A stretch of DNA of 5,992 nucleotides from positions 1 through 5,992 of the forward strand of contig JAKFYM010000403.1 in NCBI GenBank assembly GCA_021730855.1, read 5' to 3'. The stretch comes from Bdellovibrionales bacterium. GTDB taxonomy: Bacteria > Bdellovibrionota > UBA1018 > CAIPTA01. The position numbers and the translations under genes are program-made. The notes under the pieces were generated by a model. The model had not been told where the DNA came from, did no database searches, and was given only the letters and a program-made list of their open reading frames with translations. Of the stretch, positions 1 to 5,837 are shown piece by piece (the stretch's first letter is position 1; each line of letters opens with the position of its first letter).

Positions 1-11
1 ACCCTAGGGCT

Positions 12-1445
12 ATGCAGCAAACCCCCGTAAATCAGGCCGAAAAAGGCAAGTACTACATCAAGACCTTTGGTTGCCAGATGAACCTCCACGACACGGAGCG
101 AATGGCGAGCTTGCTCACGGGCCAGGGCTACCAAGCTGTTGCGGAGGCCGGCGAAGCCGATCTGGTGATCTTCAATAGCTGCTCGATCCGCGATAAGTCC
201 GAGCAGAAAGCCTATTCCTCGATGGGCCTGCTCAAAAAAGACGGCAAAAAACGCAATCCCCGGCTCAAGATTGGTTTTGCCGGCTGCGTGGCCCAGCAGG
301 AAAAAGAAGAAGTCTTCCGTGGCGCGCCTCACTTAGATTTTGTGATCGGCACCGATTCCATCGACCAGCTCCCCGAAGTGCTCTATCGCGTGGACCAGGG
401 CGAGCAGAAGGTGATGCAGGTGGGCTTTGATCCCTCCAATGATTATTCCCTCGAGACTAAGATCCTGCCCGGCAAAGCCACAGCTTTTGTGAACATCATG
501 AAGGGCTGCGATAATTTTTGCTCCTATTGTATCGTACCCTTCACGAGGGGGCGCGAGAAAAGCCGGCTCCTTGAGGAGATTGTGCAGGACGTGAAACGCC
601 TCGTGCTGGGCGGAGTGGTGGAGATCACCCTCCTTGGCCAGAACGTGAATTCCTACGGCAAATCTCTGGGCGGAAAAAAGAACGGCCAGACTTTTCCCAA
701 TCTCCTGCGCGCCCTGCAGGCGATGGCCGAGGAGATGGATGCCCGCGGCACCACCGATCCCACCGGCCGCAGTGGCAAGCCCTTGGGCCTGCAGCGCATT
801 CGCTACACCACCTCCCACCCCAAAGACTTCGACGAAGAAATGATTGAGTGCCATGCCTCGCTCTCCCGCCTCGTGCCCCATTTGCACCTGCCCGTGCAGA
901 GCGGTTCGGGCCGCGTGCTCAAACGCATGAAGCGCTACGTGCCGATCGCGCTCTACGTGGAGCGCCTCGAGGAGCTGCGCCGGCGCGTGCCTGGGATCAC
1001 CATCACCACCGATCTCATTGTGGGTTTCCCTGGGGAAACCGAAGAGGATTTCCAAGCCACCTTGGATCTTGTGGAGCGCATCCGCTACGAATCGATCTTT
1101 GCCTATATGTATTCGCCCCGCCCGGGCACCTCGGCCCTCCAGTATGGCGATACCGTGCCCGAGAGCGTGAAGAAAGCGCGGCACGCGATCTTGAATGATC
1201 GCCAGATCACCATCCAGGCCGCCAAGAACCTCGAGCAGATCGGCAAAGTGGAATCCATCCTCTGCGAAGGCCCCTCGAAGACGGATCCCCTCGTGGCTAC
1301 CGGCCGCACCCTCGGCTGGCGGATCGTGAACTTCACCCTGCCCAATGGCGTGAAGGACGCACGCCAGCTCGAAGGCCGCATCCTTCCGGTGCGCATCACC
1401 GAGGCCAATTCTTTTTCCCTCAAAGGAGAGCCCGCACTTTTATGA
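12..1445 (+). CDS. miaB: tRNA-2-methylthio-N6-dimethylallyladenosine synthase MiaB (radical SAM methylthiotransferase)
   Basis: MiaB converts i6A37 to ms2i6A37 in tRNAs reading UNN codons, a cytosolic reaction using two [4Fe-4S] clusters and SAM. The 477-residue product has all three MTTase parts. The N-terminal UPF0004 domain (about 13-130) has C21 (GCQMN), C57 (NSCSIR) and C91 (AGCVAQ) as ligands of the auxiliary cluster. The radical SAM core has C166, C170 and C173 in CDNFCSYC followed by the PFTRGREKSR motif, then TTSHP (266-270), LPVQSGS and DLIVGFPGET. A C-terminal TRAM domain covers about 405-477. The GCQMN-type N-terminus and this motif set favour MiaB over RimO or MtaB. The linker around 236-262 looks longer than in E. 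coli MiaB. The frame is open to the window edge, so a start before position 12 cannot be excluded; ATG 12 is preceded only by AGGG at 6-9, which is too close to be a good ribosome site. The stop overlaps the next start by ATGA, so the two genes are probably translationally coupled. Confidence 0.95.
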   Translation: MQQTPVNQAEKGKYYIKTFGCQMNLHDTERMASLLTGQGYQAVAEAGEADLVIFNSCSIRDKSEQKAYSSMGLLKKDGKKRNPRLKIGFAGCVAQQEKEEVFRGAPHLDFVIGTDSIDQLPEVLYRVDQGEQKVMQVGFDPSNDYSLETKILPGKATAFVNIMKGCDNFCSYCIVPFTRGREKSRLLEEIVQDVKRLVLGGVVEITLLGQNVNSYGKSLGGKKNGQTFPNLLRALQAMAEEMDARGTTDPTGRSGKPLGLQRIRYTTSHPKDFDEEMIECHASLSRLVPHLHLPVQSGSGRVLKRMKRYVPIALYVERLEELRRRVPGITITTDLIVGFPGETEEDFQATLDLVERIRYESIFAYMYSPRPGTSALQYGDTVPESVKKARHAILNDRQITIQAAKNLEQIGKVESILCEGPSKTDPLVATGRTLGWRIVNFTLPNGVKDARQLEGRILPVRITEANSFSLKGEPALL

Positions 1446-1966
1446 TCGCCACTTGTTTTGGAAAGTCGCCAAAAATTCCCTCCACCGCTTGGATCGCCGA
1501 TTCGGCCGATGTGCTCGGCGATGTGACCATGGGCGAGCACAGCAGCATCTGGTTCCAGGCCGTGGCCCGGGGCGATGTGCACTGGATCCGGATCGGGGAC
1601 TATACGAATGTGCAGGACGGCTGCGTGCTGCACGTGACGAACGGCCGCTTTCCTCTGACGATTGGCGCGCGCGTGACGATCGGGCATAAGGCCCTCCTGC
1701 ATGGCTGCACCGTGGGCAATGACTGCTTGATCGGCATGGGCGCCGTGATCCTCGATGGCGTGGAAGTGGGAGATGGCTGCGTGGTGGCGGCGGGGGCTTT
1801 GCTGCCGCCGGGGAAAAAATATCCGCCGAACTCCCTGATCTTGGGTTCGCCCGCCAAGGTGGTGCGCACTTTGTCTCCCGAAGAGCAGCTCGATCTCATC
1901 GACCGCGGCTGGCGCAACTACCATGGATACGTGCAGGAATACCGCGCGAGCTTTCAGCGGATTTGA
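1442..1966 (+). CDS. gamma-class carbonic anhydrase family protein (YrdA/PaaY/CamH-like left-handed beta-helix)
   Basis: The 174-residue product is a hexapeptide-repeat protein expected to form a trimeric left-handed beta-helix in the cytoplasm. The repeats run from about 20 to 137 (IADSADVLGDVTMGEHSSIW onward) and are followed by a C-terminal amphipathic helix. The gamma-CA metal site is present: H64 (VLHVT), H82 (IGHKA) and H87 (LHGC), with the 5-residue H82-H87 spacing of the family. R43/D45 in RGD and Q58 in NVQDG match other conserved Cam residues. The acidic loop of archaeal Cam is absent, as in CamH/YrdA proteins, so hydratase activity is plausible but not certain; some relatives act as thioesterases or have no known activity. 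ATG 1442 overlaps the miaB stop (ATGA), and AAGGAG at 1423-1428 lies 13 bases upstream, slightly far but usable. The 3' end overlaps the convergent ligase gene by 13 bases. Confidence 0.9.
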   Translation: MIATCFGKSPKIPSTAWIADSADVLGDVTMGEHSSIWFQAVARGDVHWIRIGDYTNVQDGCVLHVTNGRFPLTIGARVTIGHKALLHGCTVGNDCLIGMGAVILDGVEVGDGCVVAAGALLPPGKKYPPNSLILGSPAKVVRTLSPEEQLDLIDRGWRNYHGYVQEYRASFQRI

Positions 1967-2967
1967 GTTTTCCGCTGCGTCAGCACTAGATAGGCCGTCA
2001 TGCTAAAGAGCGCCATCGGCGCCGAGTGCCAGGGAAAGTTCCCCAAGCTATTGGCGGCAAAGACCACGAAAACCAAAAACCAGGGCAGCACCTCTTCTTT
2101 TTGCCACCAATTCTTGCGGGTCCACCACAGCATCGAGAGCACCGCTAGCGCGAGCACCAGGCCCACCAGCCCTCCTTCGAAAAAAACTTGCAGCAACTCA
2201 TTATGAGCTTGTTCAAAGCGCTTTCCCTCAAAGCCTTGGTGGTAGGTGGGAAATTCATGAGCAAAGGTGCCGGCGCCATAACCAAACCAGGGCCGCTCGA
2301 GGATGGCGGCCAACACATGGTTCCAGATCTTGAAGCGGCCGTTGGAATTAAAGTACTCTTCACCCCCCGTGCTTTGCAGAGAGAGAAAGAGGCCTGCTAG
2401 GCTCAGGGCCGCAAAGATCACACTGCTCAGCAGCCAGCGTCCACGCCAGGCGAGGAGCGCAAAACCGGCAGCGATCCAGGAAAAAAGCGCGAAGAGGGAA
2501 AGAGTGGCGAAACAAGCAAGGCTGCATAAGAGGGCGGTGACTCGATGTTTTTCCACCCACCAATACCAAGCCATCGCTGCCATCCAAGCACCATAGAAGG
2601 TGAAGTGCCCGAAGAAGCCGGCAAATTTCATCTGCGGCTGCAGCACGGGCTCGCGCAGGCTGAAGATGGGGTCGAGTTCGAAGAACTGCAGCAAGCTAAA
2701 GGCGATTTGGAGAAAGGTGACTGCCAAAAATGCCGTTCTGATTTTTGGGCGGCGGAAAAGATCTCCTCCGAGCGCAAGATAGGAGACCGCGAGGATCACC
2801 GTGGCTAGCAGCGACAGCACATAGGTGGCCACTTCTAGAGGCTTTGCGAGGATCGCTCCTTGCACGGCCATATAGAAAAGGAAAATCCAGAATGGAAGCG
2901 GAACTTTTTTGAACTCCTGGAGTTTGCTCAGCAGAAAAGGGAGAGCAAGTCCGGCCCCAGCCAGCAC
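1954..2967 (-). CDS. O-antigen ligase/polymerase family membrane protein (Wzy_C-like)
   Basis: This is a polytopic inner-membrane protein, 337 residues from GTG 2967, with about nine or ten hydrophobic segments. The family signature is in the C-terminal half, around the large periplasmic loop: R211 and W215 in GRFKIWNHVL, then ERPWFGYGAGTF (224-235), H255 in QAHNELLQ and EGGLVGL (264-270). This is the Wzy_C pattern of WaaL ligases, Wzy-type polymerases and PglL-type protein glycosylases, which use undecaprenyl-linked glycans. The conserved Arg and His are the residues usually implicated in catalysis. Substrate and choice among ligase, polymerase or glycosyltransferase cannot be decided here, and no glycan cluster is visible in the window. 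GTG 2967 is the first canonical start, with AGGGAG (2988-2983) 15 bases upstream, but the same frame reads on as convincing protein to about 3063-3078, so the true N-terminus is probably longer (see separate entry). It follows the lipoprotein gene on the same strand. Confidence 0.85.
   Translation of the reverse strand: MLAGAGLALPFLLSKLQEFKKVPLPFWIFLFYMAVQGAILAKPLEVATYVLSLLATVILAVSYLALGGDLFRRPKIRTAFLAVTFLQIAFSLLQFFELDPIFSLREPVLQPQMKFAGFFGHFTFYGAWMAAMAWYWWVEKHRVTALLCSLACFATLSLFALFSWIAAGFALLAWRGRWLLSSVIFAALSLAGLFLSLQSTGGEEYFNSNGRFKIWNHVLAAILERPWFGYGAGTFAHEFPTYHQGFEGKRFEQAHNELLQVFFEGGLVGLVLALAVLSMLWWTRKNWWQKEEVLPWFLVFVVFAANSLGNFPWHSAPMALFSMTAYLVLTQRKTQIR
1955..1977. terminator. possible bidirectional hairpin spanning two convergent gene ends
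   Basis: CAGCGGA (1955-1961) and TCCGCTG (1971-1977) form a perfect 7-bp inverted repeat around a 9-base loop (TTTGAGTTT). The + strand stop (1964-1966) is in the loop, and most of the opposing gene's stop codon (1954-1956) is in the left arm. It is the only hairpin seen at the junction of two convergent genes with no intergenic space. Neither strand has a T-run after the stem, so a classical intrinsic terminator is not supported; a weak or Rho-assisted end, or chance, remains possible. Confidence 0.3.
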
Positions 2968-3084
2968 CCACCACCACTTAGGCTCCCTGAGCGTATCGCC
3001 AATACCTGGCGCAAAGGCCAGAGTGGAGCCTAAATAGGCAGTGGCTACGACTACGGAGAATACACTAGAAGCTTTTATAAATTT
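2968..3084 (-). other. coding-like N-terminal extension of the ligase lacking a canonical start codon
   Basis: Reading upstream from GTG 2967 in frame, the sequence stays open to the TAA at 3087-3085. It encodes a hydrophobic helix (SSVFSVVVATAYLGSTLAF) and then APGIGDTLREPKWWW. The helix plus a short acidic/proline loop with a PK before the next helix is how many O-antigen-ligase-family proteins begin, so this looks translated. There is no ATG, GTG or TTG in it. Candidates are ATA 3078, GTA 3063, CTG 3021 and ATT 3003, none with a clear Shine-Dalgarno. The start would lie within or directly after the end of the lipoprotein gene (TAG 3067-3065), which would suit re-initiation. A base error or a mutated start is the alternative. 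Confidence 0.55.
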
Positions 3085-3922
3085 TTAAGGTTGTGTAGTT
3101 AACGGAGGTGGCCGAATTTAGGTAAATGGAAGCGCCTGAGGCCACGCTGGAATAGTATTTTAGGCCTTCCACAAAGGTAAAGGTCCCTCCGGGCACAGCG
3201 GTGTTGCAAAGGGAGTCAGAATAGAATTGCAGCCCCACAGGAGGAGAAAAGAGCGTGCCGCCAATAGGTACCCGGAAGTTTGTGAGCAGTGATCCGGTTA
3301 TTGAGGACGAGCAGCTGGAGTAAAGCGACTGCGCATTCGGGGTAAAGGCACCCGATGAATGCTTGATTCCCCCGAGCAAGCTCATTTTTACGTAATAGGT
3401 ATTTCCGGTCGCCGCTGTGCAGCCGGGATAGGCATTATCGCTACAGAGAAAGAGTTCTATTTTATCATTGTCGGAATAGTCCGAGCCCAGCGCGGTAGTG
3501 AAGGGCGCGGCAGCATTGCCGAAATTACAATTCCCCGTGCTCATCGCGATGCTCACCGATTTTGCCGAGCCGGATAGGTTCACCACTGCCCCGCCGTCGC
3601 CAAAACCGCAGTAGCCCTGGTTTTCTATATTTGGCGTTCCTAGAAAGCCCAGGGTGTAGACCTTATAGTTCCCATTGGGGACAACTACGGAGCGGGAGTT
3701 TGCGTCACTCTCAGAGGCGAAGGCGAAGGCATGACCAAGGTTAGGATTCCCGTTATCAATAAAATACACCATCACCCCGCCCACCAAGGAGACAGCATAG
3801 GGATTTTGCTCTCCCTGTAGATAAACCCTCGTATAACCATCTTCGAGACGGCCAAATTTTTCTTTGAATTTTCCGCAGGCAGGAAGGGTGAGGCTGAGCA
3901 CAAGTAAAAGAAAGAGCTTCAT
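3065..3922 (-). CDS. predicted lipoprotein with six mature cysteines, function unknown
   Basis: The 285-residue product starts with a short lipoprotein signal: MK, a run of Leu/Val/Phe, then the lipobox LPAC with C16 as the lipidated residue and Gly at +2 (no Asp retention signal). It should be processed by signal peptidase II and anchored in the envelope. Apart from C16 there are six cysteines (C105, C132, C160, C168, C204, C239), enough for three disulfides. The mature part is rich in G, S, N, T and aromatic residues and looks like all-beta domains: VPNGNYKVYTLGF (81-93) resembles strands of transthyretin-like or Ig-like folds, and a second block (about 215-283) ends the protein. I do not recognise a family or function. 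It is less GC-rich by eye than its neighbours. The gene lies 42 bases after the HD gene, apparently with its own promoter and no Shine-Dalgarno. Its end overlaps or abuts the coding-like start of the ligase frame. Confidence 0.85.
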   Translation of the reverse strand: MKLFLLLVLSLTLPACGKFKEKFGRLEDGYTRVYLQGEQNPYAVSLVGGVMVYFIDNGNPNLGHAFAFASESDANSRSVVVPNGNYKVYTLGFLGTPNIENQGYCGFGDGGAVVNLSGSAKSVSIAMSTGNCNFGNAAAPFTTALGSDYSDNDKIELFLCSDNAYPGCTAATGNTYYVKMSLLGGIKHSSGAFTPNAQSLYSSCSSSITGSLLTNFRVPIGGTLFSPPVGLQFYSDSLCNTAVPGGTFTFVEGLKYYSSVASGASIYLNSATSVNYTTLKIYKSF

Positions 3923-3929
3923 GCGTAAA

Positions 3930-3958
3930 ATCGTAAGAGATTGGGGGCGGGATGTAAA
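3930..3958 (-). promoter_or_regulatory. sigma70-type promoter for the lipoprotein gene, probably giving a leaderless mRNA
   Basis: On the - strand, TTTACA (3958-3953; 5/6 to TTGACA) is followed by an exact 17-base spacer and TACGAT (3935-3930; TA...AT of TATAAT kept). Only seven bases separate the -10 from the ATG at 3922, so initiation would fall at or one base before the A of ATG. This agrees with the lack of any purine-rich ribosome site before that ATG. It lies wholly in the 42-base gap after the HD gene. Confidence 0.5.
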
Positions 3959-3964
3959 GTGGGC

Positions 3965-5389
3965 CTAGATGAGCTTTTTGGCTTTTAAGAGATCGTGGGC
4001 CTTGGGGTTCATATAGAGCACGGGGATGAAGTTCACCACGCTCGAAAGCAGGCGCATGATCGAGTTCTCGCGGTCGATGAGTAAGGAAACCTTCCCCTGG
4101 CGGTCCATGATCTTCACGGGGTCGCGTTCCTGGAGCAGATTGTCGCCCGAGCGTTTGCGCACGATATCGAGCATGGAACGGGAGAAGACGATATCGCTAT
4201 CGGGGATGTCGTAGAGGATCCATTCCGTGCCATCGCCATGGGCCTGGATGCAGTCCTCGAAGCTTTTCACCATTTCCTGGATACGTTTCACGATGCTTTC
4301 GCGGGTGCGCAGGCCCTCTTCGTCGCGGGTGACGAGTTTGTGCTCCACCGGGCTGAGCTGGAATTCAAAGGGGCTCTGGTGGAAGAGGAGCATTTTCATC
4401 ATCTCTTGGATTTTCGGGTTTTTCACCGTTTTGTCGAGATGGGCCTGGTGCACAAGGTTCATGAAATAAAAATCATTGAAACCAAAAAACCGCTCGGGAT
4501 CGTTGGCCACCATGTCGAGCAGGTCCTGGAACTGGTACATCATCCGCTTCTCGAGCAGGTGCTTGGTGATGGTCTCGGCTAGGATATCGAACTTAGCGCC
4601 TCCGGAATTGCGGATCACCTGCGAGTACCAAGCGAAGCGGGCGATCAGGAAATCCTCCACGGCGTGCATGGCGTTGTCCTTGATCGCGAGGCCGAGCTTG
4701 CCGTCGCCGGTGTCGAAGGTGGTCATGTGGTAGAGGATGAATTCACGGTCGAACTGCCCGTACTGCAGGCCGGTATAGTGGGCATCGCGCATGAGGTAGT
4801 CCATGCGGTCGCAGTCCACCTCGGAGTGCAGGATCTGGTTGCCGAGGATATTGGCATTGGTGCCCTTGATGAAGCGCGAGATCTCCTGGGTGTCGATGCC
4901 GTCGTCCTCGAGGATCTTGGTGATGCCGTTCGCGTAGTTGGTGTTCTTGAGGATATAGGCCCCGAGATGCTCATGGTTATTGGGCAGGGGCTTGCCGCGG
5001 TTGGCGGGCTTGAAGGAGGAATCGCCATGTTTGATGTAGGCGCCCTCGCAGGTGTGGGAGAAGGGGAAGGTGCCGATGTCGTGCAAGAGAGCCGAGATGC
5101 GGATGCTCTTGTGGAAGAGGGTGTCGGGGTCGGTGGCGGTCACGTCAAAGAGCTTTTCATCGGGCACGGCCTTGCCGATGGCGTTGAGGATTTTGTCCGC
5201 CATATGCATCACGCCCAGGGCGTGAGCGAAGCGGTTGTGCTCGGCTCCGGGAAAAATATAGTTGGAGAACCCCAGTTGCTTGATCCAGCGCAGCCTCTGG
5301 TAGAAGGGCGAGTGGATGATGCGGTTCTCGGTCTCGGTGAGACGGATGAAACCGTAGAGGGGGTCGTAGATGATTTTGCCTTGCTTCAT
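3965..5389 (-). CDS. HD-domain phosphohydrolase, SAMHD1/YwfO-like (probable dNTP triphosphohydrolase)
   Basis: The 474-residue cytosolic protein belongs to the COG1078 HD superfamily, whose characterised members (SAMHD1, EF1143, YwfO) cleave dNTPs to nucleoside and triphosphate. It opens with the family pattern DPLYGFIRL, SPFYQRLRWIKQLG and FPGAEHNRFAHALGV. By alignment to SAMHD1 from memory, metal ligands are H56, H103, D104 and D194 (VDCDRMDYLMRD, with R195, Y198 and D202 also matching). The catalytic-site equivalents H112, E115 (Asp in SAMHD1) and H139 are present, while SAMHD1 His210 is replaced by T107 in HDIGTFPFSH. Activity on dNTPs is inferred; substrate and any allosteric site are not known. 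The frame is open far upstream (to 5620), but homology begins at ATG 5389, and the upstream part is low-similarity and overlaps the promoter. AAGGA (5394-5390) touches the ATG directly, so the ribosome site is poorly spaced. It is the first of three co-directional genes. Confidence 0.9.
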   Translation of the reverse strand: MKQGKIIYDPLYGFIRLTETENRIIHSPFYQRLRWIKQLGFSNYIFPGAEHNRFAHALGVMHMADKILNAIGKAVPDEKLFDVTATDPDTLFHKSIRISALLHDIGTFPFSHTCEGAYIKHGDSSFKPANRGKPLPNNHEHLGAYILKNTNYANGITKILEDDGIDTQEISRFIKGTNANILGNQILHSEVDCDRMDYLMRDAHYTGLQYGQFDREFILYHMTTFDTGDGKLGLAIKDNAMHAVEDFLIARFAWYSQVIRNSGGAKFDILAETITKHLLEKRMMYQFQDLLDMVANDPERFFGFNDFYFMNLVHQAHLDKTVKNPKIQEMMKMLLFHQSPFEFQLSPVEHKLVTRDEEGLRTRESIVKRIQEMVKSFEDCIQAHGDGTEWILYDIPDSDIVFSRSMLDIVRKRSGDNLLQERDPVKIMDRQGKVSLLIDRENSIMRLLSSVVNFIPVLYMNPKAHDLLKAKKLI

Positions 5390-5429
5390 TCCTTGAACTC
5401 GGCTTTTTGCAGAGTCTTTCTGTTCTTTT

Positions 5430-5458
5430 AGAATACTGGAGAATTTGGAAATTCTCGA
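5430..5458 (-). promoter_or_regulatory. candidate sigma70 promoter of the HD-domain gene
   Basis: On the - strand, TCGAGA (5458-5453; 4/6 to TTGACA) and TATTCT (5435-5430; 4/6 to TATAAT) are separated by 17 bases. The start would be near A5423, giving a leader of about 34 bases before ATG 5389. The spacer is almost filled by an 18-bp palindrome. It is a moderate match from inspection only; its position and the palindrome support it. Confidence 0.4.
5439..5456. promoter_or_regulatory. palindromic operator candidate within the HD gene promoter
   Basis: GAGAATTT (5439-5446), GG, AAATTCTC (5449-5456): a perfect 8-bp inverted repeat with a 2-base centre. It begins 3 bases upstream of the proposed -10 and overlaps the proposed -35, where MarR/LysR/MerR-class or other dimeric regulators often bind. 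A similar GG-centred palindrome lies at 5822-5837. No regulator gene is in the window. Confidence 0.4.
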
Positions 5459-5615
5459 GCGGGAACAGAAAGCGTGTGGGACGCGGAAAGCGGGTAAAAT
5501 AGGGGCGGAGCCCCCAGAAATTTTCCTAGAGGCGTAAGGCTCAGCGTTCCAAAGAACGCAAAGCAGAGAGAAAGGTTGTTGAAGCCAGGCTCTGCGGTGG
5601 CCTTCCCATACAGAA

Positions 5616-5644
5616 GGCAAAACAGGAAAACTGAAAATTTTGCC
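5616..5644. repeat. two-part inverted repeat in the intergenic region
   Basis: GGCAAAA (5616-5622) pairs with TTTTGCC (5638-5644). Directly inside, CAG (5623-5625) pairs with CTG (5631-5633) around a GAAAA loop, leaving AAAA (5634-5637) as a bulge. Ten base pairs in total make this the longest hairpin of the gap. No T-run follows on either strand, so it is not a standard terminator. Its function, if any, is unknown. Confidence 0.35.
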
Positions 5645-5734
5645 ACGATCCCCTCCCAGAGAGGCGTCCTTATGCCAGACGGCCTAGAAAAGGGCAAGAT
5701 GCCGCTTCCGTGCGGCGTGCCACGAAAGGAAATT

Positions 5735-5764
5735 TTGACGTGCGGAAAGAGACATAAATAAAGA
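5735..5764 (+). promoter_or_regulatory. weak promoter candidate for the secreted-protein gene
   Basis: TTGACG (5735-5740; 5/6 to TTGACA) is followed after 18 bases by TAAAGA (5759-5764), only a 3/6 match to TATAAT. A second TTGACG occurs at 5776-5781, but has no convincing -10 at 16-18 bases. The gene probably initiates in this area; the exact promoter is not resolved. Confidence 0.25.
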
Positions 5765-5821
5765 TTATGCAGCTCTTGACGCTCACAGCCGATTTTTCGT
5801 CGTGGTAGAGAATTTTAAACC

Positions 5822-5837
5822 GGAAAATGGATTTTCC
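5822..5837. promoter_or_regulatory. palindrome just upstream of the ribosome site of the secreted-protein gene
   Basis: GGAAAAT (5822-5828), GG, ATTTTCC (5831-5837): perfect 7-bp arms and a 2-base centre, ending 5 bases before the AGGAG ribosome site (5843-5847). As DNA it could be an operator; as RNA it could fold as a 6-bp stem with a TGGA loop and influence initiation. Its layout and GG centre resemble the palindrome at 5439-5456 near the other end of the same gap. Confidence 0.35.

Noticed and set aside
333..1184. 283-codon - strand frame opposite miaB
   Set aside because: Antisense shadow of a well-supported gene; His/Ala/Gly-rich composition and no motifs.
1103..1924. 273-codon - strand frame opposite the end of miaB and the carbonic anhydrase gene
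   Set aside because: It crosses two solid genes in antisense, has no motif and is explained by codon bias.
3065..3090. Programmed +1 frameshift joining the lipoprotein to the ligase
   Set aside because: The ligase frame is +1 to the lipoprotein frame at the stop, but TTC TAG is not a favourable slip site and a lipoprotein-permease fusion makes little topological sense. Re-initiation or a rare start fits better.
4664..5431. 255-codon + strand frame opposite the HD-domain gene, V/G/E/D-rich
   Set aside because: It lies antisense to a gene with clear family motifs. The repetitive Val-Gly-Glu composition is what reverse reading of a G/C-biased gene gives. No ribosome site or family resemblance.
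5502..5530. GGGGC-GGA-GCCCC hairpin followed by TTTT as an intrinsic terminator
   Set aside because: The T-run (5521-5524) is short and separated from the stem by CAGAAA. No + strand gene ends before it.
5390..5620. 77-codon in-frame upstream extension of the HD protein
   Set aside because: The added residues do not resemble the family, which begins near the DPLYGFI motif. The extension would run through the proposed promoter and palindrome.
5428..5697. 89-codon - strand frame in the intergenic region
   Set aside because: It has a hydrophobic stretch but no ribosome site or recognisable family, and it overlaps the HD promoter; probably chance in a stop-poor gap.
5576..5761. 61-codon + strand frame starting at TTG, with an internal ATG at 5672 giving 29 residues and two cysteines
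   Set aside because: AAAGG before the TTG is too close and the ATG has no good ribosome site. No similarity recognised and composition not coding-like. A small peptide cannot be excluded but is not supported.
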